From a virus: DNA of 41,195 nt. Of the stretch, positions 1 through 9,229 are shown piece after piece (positions within the stretch are counted from its first letter, which is position 1; each line of letters begins with the position of its first letter). Location: the IMG/VR virus record IMGVR_UViG_3300042451_001373, positions 1-41,195 of that record; one strand, given 5' to 3'. The notes beneath the pieces are model-generated. The model did no database searches, had not been told where the DNA came from, and saw only the letters and a list, made by a program, of their open reading frames with translations. Both the position numbers and the translations under genes were made by a program.

Positions 1-79
1 CGATTGGCACGCCGCCACCGGAGCCTGCTTTGATACCGTTCCTCTCACCCTCGCCCACAAACTCCTCAACCCCACCTAA
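1..79 (+). CDS. tfuA: C-terminal end of the TfuA-like protein (gene continues from the right edge)
   Basis: An open frame from base 2 reads 25 codons (DWHAATGACF to LLNPT) and stops at 77-79. Base 1 completes the split codon left at 41194-41195 (AT+C, Ile), so the TfuA frame at 40618 continues without interruption and would give a 218-residue protein, a reasonable size for the family. The next gene starts only six bases after this stop, as expected inside an operon. The join is inferred from frame and context; this tail alone has no recognisable motif. Confidence 0.7.
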   Translation, partial: DWHAATGACFDTVPLTLAHKLLNPT

Positions 80-85
80 TCCCCC

Positions 86-574
86 ATGCAATACGCCCCC
101 GCCGTCACCGACCGCTCTGCCGAGATTTACGCCCAAGGAGCCAACAACGCCGCCAACCTCCGCGCCCAAGGAGTCGCAAACATGCAGAACTCCCTCACCT
201 CCTCGTTCAACACCGTCATGGGCATGGTCAATAAGCGCGTCGAACAGAACAATCAAGACAACGCCAAGATGGAGCAATCCATGGCAAGCGGCCAAGCCAT
301 GATGAGCCTCTCCGACAACTACGGAGAGCAAGGCGAAAAATTCAAAACCTCCCTAGCTAAAGCTCTCGAAGAAACCAAAGGCAACGCCAACAAAATGTCC
401 GGCGCAGTCATGGCCCACGCCGCTGAGTTTGAAAACATGCAGAAACAGCAGACGGTCAAGAAGCAATACGAAGCTCTTGGAGCCGCCTACACTCAGAAAG
501 CTGCCGTTCGAGGAACTTCCAATCCCGCCCTCTCGGTGGAGGTCGCTGATGGGGTTGACATCTGGCAGGATTGA
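86..574 (+). CDS. Probable internal virion protein, helical, unknown function
   Basis: This encodes a 162-residue hydrophilic protein rich in Ala, Gln, Asn, Met and Lys, with no membrane segment or signal peptide. The middle (about residues 30-130) looks like long amphipathic helices. I recognise no family by sequence. It starts six bases after the TfuA stop (across the presumed circular join) and is followed by two larger genes of the ejection-protein type. By position it resembles the small helical internal virion proteins of podoviruses. That role is inference from gene order only. Confidence 0.6.
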   Translation: MQYAPAVTDRSAEIYAQGANNAANLRAQGVANMQNSLTSSFNTVMGMVNKRVEQNNQDNAKMEQSMASGQAMMSLSDNYGEQGEKFKTSLAKALEETKGNANKMSGAVMAHAAEFENMQKQQTVKKQYEALGAAYTQKAAVRGTSNPALSVEVADGVDIWQD

Positions 575-590
575 CACCCGTCAGTAAAAT
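571..590 (+). promoter_or_regulatory. TTGACACCC motif upstream of the 597 gene
   Basis: TTGACA at 571-576, overlapping the stop codon of the upstream gene, is followed by CCCGTCAG and TAAAAT, 26 bases before the next ATG. The same TTGACACCC opening occurs 30 and 32 bases before the ATGs at 21784 and 28482. It may be a promoter or another conserved leader element. The gap to TAAAAT here is only 8 bp, shorter than in the other copies. Confidence 0.3.
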
Positions 591-596
591 ATCCCC

Positions 597-1586
597 ATGG
601 CCTCCCCCTCACAAAGCGATTACTCCGGCCCTCTTCCGTCGGCGGACTTGGACCCGAACGGCATTCTTCCAACCGGCAACGCGCTCATGACTGTCGTTCC
701 CAACGAGCCTGCCACAGCACAGCAACCTGTCGGCAGCGCGATGGATGCCATGGACGGGCAGGAAGAGGAGCCATTGGATAACCTGGCTGCACAGCTTGCC
801 GCAGGGAAACGCATTCGCATTACCAGCAAAGAGCAGTGGTCTAAAATGTCTCCCCACCAAAAGGAAGTCGTTCGTGCTGCCATGTCTTCCGGCGGTCAAA
901 TTACCTCCAACAATGCTGTGCGCATCTACCAGGACAGCGTGAAACGCTCCCGCGCCAACCAGGTGCAGACCGTATCGTTACCCGATGGCCGCACGGTGTA
1001 TTTTGCAAATGGCCAGCGAATTGAAGCAGATAAACAACCGGAGCCGGTCAAACGCGAGATCAGGGAAACGGCTGACGGCTTGCGAGCTATTGATCCCCTC
1101 ACCGGAGAATCATTCCAAGTTTACGATAAATACTCAGGCTCCGCTGTAACTGGTAAGCCCAAAATCTCGGAAGACAACCGAGTGCAGTTTAACCAGGCGC
1201 ACATCGAGCTTCAGCGCATTCAAAGCGAATTGAATCAAGTCAACGCTATTCCGACTAATAAGAAAGTGACCCAAAACGACAATGGAATGTGGGTTCCTTC
1301 AGATAGTTTTTTTGGAGGAGAAAACCCAGAGAAGGTTAAAGCGCGATTGCTCAAGGATGCGGATTATCAAAGCGAGAAAATCCGCAAGATCGACCCAACC
1401 AACTCGGTGAGCGCAGCGGCCGCCTCGCAACCCGCCCCTACGCCACAGGCTACGCCATCCCCAACACCGAACCCAACACCTCGTCCAAACCCCATGCCTA
1501 CTCCTGACAACTTTATCGTCGGCAGAACCTACACAGACGCCAAGGGCAACAAGGCAGTCTATCAAGGCAATGGAGTTTTTAAATGA
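597..1586 (+). CDS. Probable virion protein with Pro/Thr linker and short C-terminal repeat-type domain
   Basis: The 329-residue protein is hydrophilic. Residues about 275-300 form a Pro-Thr-rich linker (alternating PTP, PNP). It ends in a short module with the pattern GRTYTDAKGNKAVYQGNG, a kind of C-terminal motif that recurs in phage and secreted proteins. A middle part (about 190-230) is probably coiled coil. No Shine-Dalgarno sequence is visible before the ATG. Its stop overlaps the start of the giant gene by four bases (ATGA), so the two are translationally coupled. A role as an internal virion or ejection component is inferred from this coupling. Confidence 0.65.
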   Translation: MASPSQSDYSGPLPSADLDPNGILPTGNALMTVVPNEPATAQQPVGSAMDAMDGQEEEPLDNLAAQLAAGKRIRITSKEQWSKMSPHQKEVVRAAMSSGGQITSNNAVRIYQDSVKRSRANQVQTVSLPDGRTVYFANGQRIEADKQPEPVKREIRETADGLRAIDPLTGESFQVYDKYSGSAVTGKPKISEDNRVQFNQAHIELQRIQSELNQVNAIPTNKKVTQNDNGMWVPSDSFFGGENPEKVKARLLKDADYQSEKIRKIDPTNSVSAAAASQPAPTPQATPSPTPNPTPRPNPMPTPDNFIVGRTYTDAKGNKAVYQGNGVFK

Positions 1587-4500
1587 GTTTCGATCCCTCC
1601 ACAGCCGTCCTTCTCGAAGAGGATGCCCCGGCATTTGACCCCACCACTGCCGTCCCTCTTGAGGAGTTTGATGTTTCCTCTGCTGTGTTGGTCGAGGAAG
1701 ACCCCGCACTCCCAGCCGCCGTGCCATCCCCTGTGCCGCAACCGGACGAGGCGATTGATTTCCTGCGCGATGCCGAACGCAACGGTCAAGCCGCCGACGA
1801 CCAAGGTATAAAGGAAGGTATCTTTCCCCAAGGCAGCACGCCGTGGAAGACCCTCGACGGCCGTCTCTACATCGACCCCGCCCGCTACAACATGGCCGTG
1901 GAGCAAATGTGGAACCTCGGCGTGATCGACTCCACGAACTACACCGAACTCCTTAAAGGCACGGTGGACCAATGGGACGAAGCCAGCCAGAGCTACATCC
2001 CCAGCGTCGAGAAAGCCACCGCCGCACGCCGCGACCTCGAGCGCCGTGCCGGTGCATTCCCCGAAGCAAAGGCCGCCGCCTCCGGCCTCCTCAAGGGAGC
2101 CATGCAGACGGGAGCCGCCCTTGTCGCAGGCCCGGCCACCGCCGCTCTTACTTTCCCCACCGGCCCCGGCGCTATTGGCGTCGGCATCCTCGCAGGCACA
2201 GGCACAGCCATAGGTGTGGGAGCGGCCTACGACAAAGCCCTCAAAGCCTCAGCCAAGGAGAGCGAACTACTCGATAGCTTCTACGCCGCCAACCAACTCG
2301 CCCCTGGCTACAACTCCGCCGGCCAACTCGTCTCGATCCTCGCCCCGACTCCGGTCTCGGTCTCGCGCCTGGCTAACGCCGCCAACCTAATCCGCACCGA
2401 GAAGGGCGGAGCCGAAGCCGCCAAGTTTATCAGTGGAGCCCTCGGCACTGGAGCCTCCATAGGCGTGGGAACGGATGTCGCAATCCAAGCCGCCAACATC
2501 GGCCTGGATAAACTCATCCACCCCGAGATCAACCCCCTCATCGCCGCCGAGCAATACCGCCAGACAGGCCAGCAACCGCCGCAACGCCCCGAGTTTGACC
2601 CCGCCAGCACAGCCATATCCGGCACCCTCGGCGCACTCACCGCAGGCATCGGCGTGAAGGCTCGCAATAAAACCTACGCCCCCGAGGAGCTTGTCACCCT
2701 GGAAAACCAAGTCCGCACCGGCCGTGCCAGCCGACAAGAAGCGGAGGACTACAATGTCATGCGCCAAGCGGTGCAAACCCTCCGCGCCGACGAACGCCTC
2801 ATCGACGCCCAAGCCATCCGCCGCGCCACCGTGGACGCCGCAGGCTTCCGCTTCCTCGACACCACCGAGATCATCAACCCCCGCTTCCAGCAAGCCGCCC
2901 TTGCAGACGCCGGATTTACCCCCCGCCCAAGCCAACCCGCCATTCCTTATGCCACCGAGAATCCCGTAGCCGCCATCCCACTCCAAGGCCAACCCGCCAC
3001 CTACACCGGCCAAGCGTTCCTCAACCGTGGCGGCGCAGCGCCAGCCTTCCAAGGCGGCAGCAACGCCCTGCCTGGCCCCGAAGGAATCCAAGCCTTGCCA
3101 GGACCGGCCGCAGTTAACCCACAAGTTAACCCGCCCGATACCTTCGACCCTTCGACTGCGACCGAAATTCCCCCAACGGCCTCTGCTCCCGTAGCAAGCA
3201 CACTCACAGCGCCTGCATCAACAGGCTCACCCGAAGTGATCGCCGGGGAGGGGGCCTCTGTTTCCAAGCCCAAGCGCCGGTTCCCTCGCATATCCTACGA
3301 TCCCGGCACCTTTCCCATCCTCTCCGCCCTCCAAGAATCTCCCGTGCGCACCAGCGCCAGCGGCAAAGCAGGCGGGGAGAATGACAACTGGAATGAAATA
3401 CGCCGCACCGGCAGGCACTTTGCCGAGACGCACCGCTCCACCGGCACGCCCTACGATGTGCGCGCCCAGGAACTCTACGACCAAGGACTGATCGCCGACC
3501 CATATCCCGACACCCTATTCAACGCCTACATGGCCGAGGTGAACAGCTACCGGCAACTCAAGGATGGCGACCCGCAACAAGCCGAATACGACAAGCTGCA
3601 AAAGCAATACGACAATTTCTCGAAAGCCGCCCTCGACCCATCCGACTCCAAGAAAGCGAAGCTGCAACCTATCTCTGCAAACTCGCTACAAATCGGCGAC
3701 AAGGTAAAGATCGGCGACGAGTGGCTCAATGTGAAAGCCATCGACCCCGAGACATTCACCATCTCCCTGCAAGACGGCACAAAATTTGGCCTCCAGAAAG
3801 TGGAAGACGGCACGCAAATGTGGGTGCAGGAAGCCGAGCTCGCCGCCCCGCCCACCGGCGACATAGACAACTTCTTCGGCGAACCCATCGACACGCCTGC
3901 CCCTGCCAAGCAGGACGATCCTTTCTCCGGCAATATCTTTAGCCCGTCCGAAATGCCATTCAGCCTCGACCGCCCGGTGCTGGATGACAGCCTAACAATT
4001 CAACGCGAAGCCGACGAAGCCAAGCGCCAACAAGCGGCCTACGAGGAAGCGCAAAAGGGACAAACCAAAATGGCATTTGCCGACGCCGGGCCGCCCGCTA
4101 AATCCTCCCGCAGCGGCAGCAAGACCATGGCCGACGCAGGCCCGCCCACCCCCGTCATCCCAGCCGGATCCACAATCCCCAAGCCCGCCCTCGAAACCTA
4201 CAACGACGCCCAGGTCTTCGCCGACTACCCCGATGCCGTCGGCGTAGTGCGGGCCATGAATGGCACCTGGACGATGCCGCTCATCCTTGGCGGCCTGGAC
4301 AAGGTGCCGGTGGTGGAGATGCCCGAGGCCGTGGAGTTTGTCAAAGCCCTCTCCGGCGGCAGCCCCACGGTGCAAATTCCTCGCAAGCGGAATGCGCTGG
4401 GGAGCTTCAGCCCGAACGGCCAAGGCGTCATCACCTTGCACCCCGACCTCATCAAAGCCGGTGGCGAAGCCTCGGCCATGATGACCTTCATGCACGAGAT

Positions 4501-7500
4501 CGGGCATAACATCCAATTCATGGATGATTTTAAGATGGAGAAGGGGAATCTCCTGGGAATCATTTCTGGAAACCCAACGCTCAAGCACAGCATCCCGCTC
4601 GATCCTAACCCCGCGCCGGTGGAAGGCTGGGCCTACAGCCAGCAACCCATCACCAGCAAGCAACGCGAGAACATCCGCAAGAAAGCCGAGGCCGACCTCC
4701 GCGCCTCCCTCGAAGGCGAGGTGCGCAAGGTGATCGTCAACGAGCCCATCTACGCACAAAGCGGAGTCACCCCCGAGATCGTCAAAGGACTCTTCGGCCT
4801 CGACGCCCGCGAGCAGTGGCCGGAACTCTACGATTGGTTTGCTCGGCAGGACGGAGCCACCAAAGCCAACATCGTCAAGCAGGCTATGAAGGGAATCCTC
4901 GACGCCCGCCTGGCAAAGTTCCAAGTGCAAGGCGCTCAAATCGGCACCAACACCCGCGAGGAAACGCAGACCGTCGGCGGCCGCGAGCCCACCCAAGACG
5001 AACTCCGCGAAGCCTTCCACGCCGCCATGCGCAGCGAGATGAACGCCCGAAATGTGGCCGACCTCAAATACATCCGCCAAGAACTCATCGACCTGACCAA
5101 ATGGTGGAAGCCCTTCGACATTACCCGCGCCACCCCCGAGCACCTCGCCTACCGATTCAGCCCCGAGGAACTCTTCGCCGACGCCATGAGCGTGCTGCTC
5201 AACAGCCCGGCTGACCTCAAAGCCCGCGCCCCGATTTTCTACGACACCTTCTGGAACAACCTCGACTCCCGCCCCCAAGTCAAAACCAAGCTGGCAGAAA
5301 TCTACGACCGCATCAGCAAAGGCCGCGACGCCGTGCTGGATAAGCGCCTCGCCCGAGACATGGAAGCATTCAAAGCCGGTGCCGAGATTTTCATTAGCAA
5401 AAACGCCGCTGCTCAAGCCCGCCGCGCCAGCCTCACCGGATGGTGGGAGAATCTCAAAGACCAGTATTGGAATATCTACCAGCCGATCATTGATTCTGCC
5501 GCAAAGGCTCGCGCTGCCGGGAAGATTACGCCAGCCCAGGAGGACAGCATCCGCTGGCTCACCGAGGAGCATCCGCTCGCCGAAAGTAAACTCCAAGTCA
5601 AACTGGCCGACATAGGCCGTCTCTACCAAAGCCTCGATGCAGCCGGTGTAGCCCGCGAAAACTTCGGCATCTTTCTCAAATACCACCGCATCGCCAATGA
5701 GCGCCTCGAAGTAACCCGAGAGATCGACGGGCAAATGGAAGTCGTCGGCGAGACCGGCCGCGCAGTCATGTTCAACCCCGGCGGCGAGACAGACCGGACG
5801 GCAAGGGAGGCGCTTGCCAGGCTGCAAGCAACGCTCGGCCCCGAGGGCTACGCCGCGCTGGAAACCGCAGTGAGCGGCTTTCGTGATGTCATTTATTCCA
5901 TCATGGAAGACGCAAATCAGTCCGGCCTATTCTCAGCAGAGCTGTGGAAGACGATCAGCACAAACAAGGACAACTACGCCGCGTTCACTCCGCTGGAATA
6001 TGTCCAAGAGTATCTTCCTTCAACGATCCGCAAGCAGGTAGGCACCTTCAAGGAAATCGCCGACCCTCTCCAGCAAACGGTGCTCAAGGTCATAAGTATC
6101 CACCGCGCCGCACAGAACAACAGGTTCACCCGAGAAGCCGTGCGGGTAATCAGGCAAACCTCGCCCGAGCTCGTCACCACTGCGCCCATGAAATACAACG
6201 GCAAAACCATGGAGCCGCAGCCTCCCAAAGATTCGGCATTGTCTATGGTGGAGTGGAAAGTAAATGGCCAGCGGGTGGGCGCTCATATCCCCAAACGCTA
6301 CGCCGCCATGTGGGAAGACAAATCCCCCGCCGAGCGCGATGCGATCCTGCGCCTGCTTTCGACGGGGTTTCAACGCCTCGTCTATGGGGCCATCATTCGC
6401 TACAACCCAGCCTTTCAGCTTTTCATGTCTCCCGCCCGCGACTTGCAACGCTCGCTCACCAACATGCCAGGCGGCATCAAAGGCCGAGCAAGGTTCCTCA
6501 TGCGCCTCCTCGACCCCGAGGCTTGGGGAGCGTCCATTGATTGGGCACAAGGAGATGTAGGAAAGACTCAACTCATGCGCGAGATGGTAGAGAGCGCCGC
6601 CACGGGTGGTCCGCACTCGGCCTTCGGTGGACGCATGGGAAGCAATGATGACAGCATCGATGCCATCCTGCGGAAGTTTCACCTTCAAGATTCCAAGAGT
6701 CGTAATCTTTTAACCAGGGCAATCATGGGTCCGCTGAAAGCCATCGAGTTTGCAGGGCAGATTCTCCAAATGCTTCCCAAGGCGTCGGCCTACAAGGTGC
6801 TGGTCAAAGACATGGGAATGCCCGCGCCGCAAGCGGCCAACACGATCCGCAACCACATCGGCATCCCCAACTACTACAAGAAAGGCCGCCACGCTCAATC
6901 AGCAGGGGCCATTGTGCCGTTCCTCAACATTTTTCTCCGCTCCTACGAATCGCTCCAACGCAATTTCCGTGGTGCCGAGCGCAACATGAACGCCAAGGAA
7001 TGGTGGCTCGCCTGGCTTTTCACCGGCGGCGGCCTCATAGCCGTGCTGCAAACCCTCGCCAAGGAAGGCGTCCTCGGCGAAGAACTGCAAAAACTCTACT
7101 CCCGCGTGCCGAACTGGGACATGACCAACTTTGCCGTCATTCCCCTGGGGAATGTCTCCACCGGCGACACCGGCGGCAAGACAGCCTACCTCCGGTTGCC
7201 GCAAGATGAAGGGCTGCGCGTCATCAATGGCGTGGTCGGCAAAGTCCTAAGCGCTTCGATTCGCTCCGCCAAAGGCGACCCCACCGCGCCACAACTCGGC
7301 GATGTCTTCGCAGGCATCAGCTCGCAAGTGCCAGGGCAAAACACGCTCATCGAGGTCGGCCAAAACTGGACAACTTTCTTGGCTGGCAGAAACCCACGCG
7401 ATGATTTCCGCAACCGCAACATCCTCTCCGAAGATCAATGGCTCGCCGGGGGATGGGAAGCCACCAAGCCCATGCTCGGCTGGACCCTCGGCGCCACCGG

Positions 7501-7903
7501 CATCACAAACTTCTTCAACTACGACACCGAGGCCGACACCCTCACCGAAATGACAATCAGCGCCACGCCGGTGTTGAATAAATTTCTCAAGATCAGCGAC
7601 AGGGGAGTTTACCAAAACGATCTCAAGCTGAACCAGGCCGACGAACGCGACATGGCCAAAGTGCGCCTCTCGCTGCCGGATTTCGTCAACGGGCTCCGCA
7701 CCGAATACAACTACCTCAAAACCCGCAGCGAACAACGCAGCGAGCGGGAAAATGACCGCTACCTGCAACTCGGCGCATGGAACCGAGCCTACCGAAACGC
7801 CATGGACGAAGTGGAAACCTCCATGGAACTCGGCAACCGCTCAAGCGCCCAAAGCGCCATCCGCTCCCTCGTCCAAGAAAGCAAATACTACAAGCAACGC
7901 TAA
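1583..7903 (+). CDS. Giant (2,106 aa) large polyvalent / ejection protein with HEIGH zinc-peptidase motif
   Basis: At the N-terminus are three imperfect repeats of an FDPSTAV..EE motif, seen at the start of many phage large polyvalent proteins; related copies recur near residue 525. Residues about 168-217 form a long Gly/Ala-rich hydrophobic stretch that could enter a membrane. A zincin motif, HEIGH, is at 971-975, and a later EELFADAM segment (about 1195) could supply a glutamate third ligand. A second hydrophobic stretch lies near 1805-1830. The rest is mostly helical, including an R/E/N/D-rich region near the C-terminus. Length and position fit the giant internal proteins that podoviruses eject with their DNA; a peptidase could act on peptidoglycan peptides or on host or virion proteins. 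Its stop overlaps, tail to tail, the stop of the integrase gene. Confidence 0.75.
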   Translation: MSFDPSTAVLLEEDAPAFDPTTAVPLEEFDVSSAVLVEEDPALPAAVPSPVPQPDEAIDFLRDAERNGQAADDQGIKEGIFPQGSTPWKTLDGRLYIDPARYNMAVEQMWNLGVIDSTNYTELLKGTVDQWDEASQSYIPSVEKATAARRDLERRAGAFPEAKAAASGLLKGAMQTGAALVAGPATAALTFPTGPGAIGVGILAGTGTAIGVGAAYDKALKASAKESELLDSFYAANQLAPGYNSAGQLVSILAPTPVSVSRLANAANLIRTEKGGAEAAKFISGALGTGASIGVGTDVAIQAANIGLDKLIHPEINPLIAAEQYRQTGQQPPQRPEFDPASTAISGTLGALTAGIGVKARNKTYAPEELVTLENQVRTGRASRQEAEDYNVMRQAVQTLRADERLIDAQAIRRATVDAAGFRFLDTTEIINPRFQQAALADAGFTPRPSQPAIPYATENPVAAIPLQGQPATYTGQAFLNRGGAAPAFQGGSNALPGPEGIQALPGPAAVNPQVNPPDTFDPSTATEIPPTASAPVASTLTAPASTGSPEVIAGEGASVSKPKRRFPRISYDPGTFPILSALQESPVRTSASGKAGGENDNWNEIRRTGRHFAETHRSTGTPYDVRAQELYDQGLIADPYPDTLFNAYMAEVNSYRQLKDGDPQQAEYDKLQKQYDNFSKAALDPSDSKKAKLQPISANSLQIGDKVKIGDEWLNVKAIDPETFTISLQDGTKFGLQKVEDGTQMWVQEAELAAPPTGDIDNFFGEPIDTPAPAKQDDPFSGNIFSPSEMPFSLDRPVLDDSLTIQREADEAKRQQAAYEEAQKGQTKMAFADAGPPAKSSRSGSKTMADAGPPTPVIPAGSTIPKPALETYNDAQVFADYPDAVGVVRAMNGTWTMPLILGGLDKVPVVEMPEAVEFVKALSGGSPTVQIPRKRNALGSFSPNGQGVITLHPDLIKAGGEASAMMTFMHEIGHNIQFMDDFKMEKGNLLGIISGNPTLKHSIPLDPNPAPVEGWAYSQQPITSKQRENIRKKAEADLRASLEGEVRKVIVNEPIYAQSGVTPEIVKGLFGLDAREQWPELYDWFARQDGATKANIVKQAMKGILDARLAKFQVQGAQIGTNTREETQTVGGREPTQDELREAFHAAMRSEMNARNVADLKYIRQELIDLTKWWKPFDITRATPEHLAYRFSPEELFADAMSVLLNSPADLKARAPIFYDTFWNNLDSRPQVKTKLAEIYDRISKGRDAVLDKRLARDMEAFKAGAEIFISKNAAAQARRASLTGWWENLKDQYWNIYQPIIDSAAKARAAGKITPAQEDSIRWLTEEHPLAESKLQVKLADIGRLYQSLDAAGVARENFGIFLKYHRIANERLEVTREIDGQMEVVGETGRAVMFNPGGETDRTAREALARLQATLGPEGYAALETAVSGFRDVIYSIMEDANQSGLFSAELWKTISTNKDNYAAFTPLEYVQEYLPSTIRKQVGTFKEIADPLQQTVLKVISIHRAAQNNRFTREAVRVIRQTSPELVTTAPMKYNGKTMEPQPPKDSALSMVEWKVNGQRVGAHIPKRYAAMWEDKSPAERDAILRLLSTGFQRLVYGAIIRYNPAFQLFMSPARDLQRSLTNMPGGIKGRARFLMRLLDPEAWGASIDWAQGDVGKTQLMREMVESAATGGPHSAFGGRMGSNDDSIDAILRKFHLQDSKSRNLLTRAIMGPLKAIEFAGQILQMLPKASAYKVLVKDMGMPAPQAANTIRNHIGIPNYYKKGRHAQSAGAIVPFLNIFLRSYESLQRNFRGAERNMNAKEWWLAWLFTGGGLIAVLQTLAKEGVLGEELQKLYSRVPNWDMTNFAVIPLGNVSTGDTGGKTAYLRLPQDEGLRVINGVVGKVLSASIRSAKGDPTAPQLGDVFAGISSQVPGQNTLIEVGQNWTTFLAGRNPRDDFRNRNILSEDQWLAGGWEATKPMLGWTLGATGITNFFNYDTEADTLTEMTISATPVLNKFLKISDRGVYQNDLKLNQADERDMAKVRLSLPDFVNGLRTEYNYLKTRSEQRSERENDRYLQLGAWNRAYRNAMDEVETSMELGNRSSAQSAIRSLVQESKYYKQR

Positions 7904-8994
7904 AGCGGCTTCGGGCGGTTAATGAGATTGTGGTAGTGATTAAATGTGGTCTGGATGTCCCTGTGCCGCAGTAACCGGCTCGCCACCTCGATGCCATCCC
8001 TCGCCGCAATTTGAGCGCCGTATTCTTTACGCAGGTTGTATGCGCCCTTCTCCCCGTCGGGAATGTAGAGCCTTACAAATTCATTGATGCCGTAATGCGT
8101 CAGGTCAAAAGCCTCCGTCTTGCTTGTCCTGGGAATCACATACTCGCTCTCGCCTGCAAGCGCCTTTTGGATCAACCGCAGCAACCGCGCCCGCATCGGC
8201 ACGCGGCCGCTCCGGCCTTTGGGAGCCCAGTCGTCGCGCTTAATCAATACCAGGTCCGCCGTGCCATCCTCCTGCCAATCCACCCAGCTCCATTTGAGAT
8301 ATTGCACCTCGTCATTGCGCAAGCCCGCCTTACGCATCAGCCAATAGATAGCCCAGACCCGAGCATTTTGACGCCGCAGCGGGATCCTCGCCGCCCGATC
8401 CATGCGCCGGAGCGCCTCGCGGTCGATAGGCTGATAACCCTCCGTCGTCGCCGAGCCCCCCGACACCGCCCAAAAATCCGTCAGATTTGGCAGCTTCAAT
8501 TTTTCAAACAGGTAAAATCTTTTGCGAGCCACCACGCTCTTAATGGTCTGAACATCGGTATGGATGCCGCTCTCCGAGCGACCCGCCTTTTTCTGGGCCT
8601 CAATCCATCCCCGCATCGCCGAGGCCGTCAGCACCAGGTGCGTGCTCTGCTCCTCCCAATCCTGCCGACTGGTCACCTCCTTAACAAAAGCCGCAAACCG
8701 GCTCAGGCTCTTCGTCACCGACGCCGCCGGTCCATGCACTTTGTAAATCTCGGCCACCTCGCCGCACTTCGCAAAGCCCGGCCGCTTCACCACCGCAGCA
8801 ATCTTGTGCTCATCCGCCGTCGCCAGCGCCAAGGCAATCGCCTTAGCCCTCACCAACGCCGCCGCCTTCCCAGCCGCCGAGTGCACATGCACGCCCGTGC
8901 TCTTGCTCACCCGCTCGCCATCTACCTGGACGCGGAAATACCAAGTATTTTTCGCCGCAATCCAATCAACCGAAATCTCGCCATGTTTTCTCAT
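7900..8994 (-). CDS. int: Tyrosine recombinase (phage integrase)
   Basis: The 364-residue protein has an N-terminal DNA-binding part, a core-binding helical domain (about 75-180) and a C-terminal catalytic domain. Visible catalytic residues are Arg226 (in AGLRNDEV), Lys259 (in APKGRSGR), Arg322 (in YNLRKEYG), His344 (in LLRHRDIQTT) and the nucleophile Tyr354 (in FNHYHN). The usual box II His is Tyr in this copy (YNLR instead of HxLR), a substitution other phage integrases tolerate. It integrates and excises the phage at the attP immediately upstream of its start (9148-9190). It is convergent with the giant virion gene, and their stop codons overlap. Confidence 0.95.
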   Translation of the reverse strand: MRKHGEISVDWIAAKNTWYFRVQVDGERVSKSTGVHVHSAAGKAAALVRAKAIALALATADEHKIAAVVKRPGFAKCGEVAEIYKVHGPAASVTKSLSRFAAFVKEVTSRQDWEEQSTHLVLTASAMRGWIEAQKKAGRSESGIHTDVQTIKSVVARKRFYLFEKLKLPNLTDFWAVSGGSATTEGYQPIDREALRRMDRAARIPLRRQNARVWAIYWLMRKAGLRNDEVQYLKWSWVDWQEDGTADLVLIKRDDWAPKGRSGRVPMRARLLRLIQKALAGESEYVIPRTSKTEAFDLTHYGINEFVRLYIPDGEKGAYNLRKEYGAQIAARDGIEVASRLLRHRDIQTTFNHYHNLINRPKPL

Positions 8995-8999
8995 AATAG

Positions 9000-9022
9000 G
9001 GACACCACTTTGGACACCACTT
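9000..9022 (+). repeat. Tandem arm-type integrase-site candidates, left of attP
   Basis: Two tandem copies, 12 bp apart, of the 11-bp unit GGACACCACTT lie just upstream of the integrase start. Matching units occur at 9120-9130 and, as another tandem pair, at 9230-9252, on either side of the tRNA-derived core. Direct repeats flanking an attachment core are the usual form of the arm sites bound by the N-terminal domain of tyrosine integrases. The function is inferred. Confidence 0.6.
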
Positions 9023-9119
9023 CGACCCTAAAAACAAAGCAAATTGCGCAAGCATTGCAAGCCCCCGAAAAACCAACAAACAGCAATCTTCTGAGTGCTA
9101 CAGAGGGAAAACGGCGCAA

Positions 9120-9130
9120 GGACGCCACTT
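9120..9130 (+). repeat. Single arm-type unit next to the attP core
   Basis: GGACGCCACTT matches the GGNCRCCACTT unit of the tandem pairs at 9000 and 9230. It lies 18 bp from the edge of the tRNA-like core, in the same orientation as the other copies. Confidence 0.5.
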
Positions 9131-9147
9131 TAAGAGAAGAGGGGGAG

Positions 9148-9190
9148 TGCAGCCATGAGGAGTCGAACCTCAAACCTTCTGATCCGTAGT
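9148..9190 (-). other. attP: attP core: 3' half of a tRNA-Arg(ACG) gene
   Basis: Read on the minus strand, the bases fit tRNA positions 31 to 73 exactly: anticodon loop CTACGGA (anticodon ACG), the 3' anticodon stem TCAGA, a five-base variable loop, a T-arm with perfect stem TGAGG/CCTCA around TTCGACT, seven acceptor-stem bases TGGCTGC and discriminator A. The 5' half of a tRNA is absent: the base at position 30 already fails to pair. This is the usual form of a phage attachment site that rebuilds the 3' end of the host tRNA gene on integration. No CCA follows, so the host gene probably does not encode CCA. Confidence 0.85.
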
Positions 9191-9229
9191 TTGTGGATGG
9201 GGCGTTCATTATTATTGACTTATGTTTAA

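Noticed and set aside
3992-5827. 611-codon open frame on the minus strand within the giant virion gene
   Set aside because: The plus-strand frame has domain signals (HEIGH motif) and continues over 2,106 codons. The minus frame is a GC-driven mirror with no recognisable domain.
8011-9189. 392-codon plus-strand frame over the integrase and attP
   Set aside because: It is Arg/His/Pro-rich shadow coding, and the minus strand has the clear integrase motifs.
9148-9190. A complete tRNA gene
   Set aside because: Only positions 31-73 are present; the 5' half and D-arm are missing, so it is an attachment core and not a tRNA gene.
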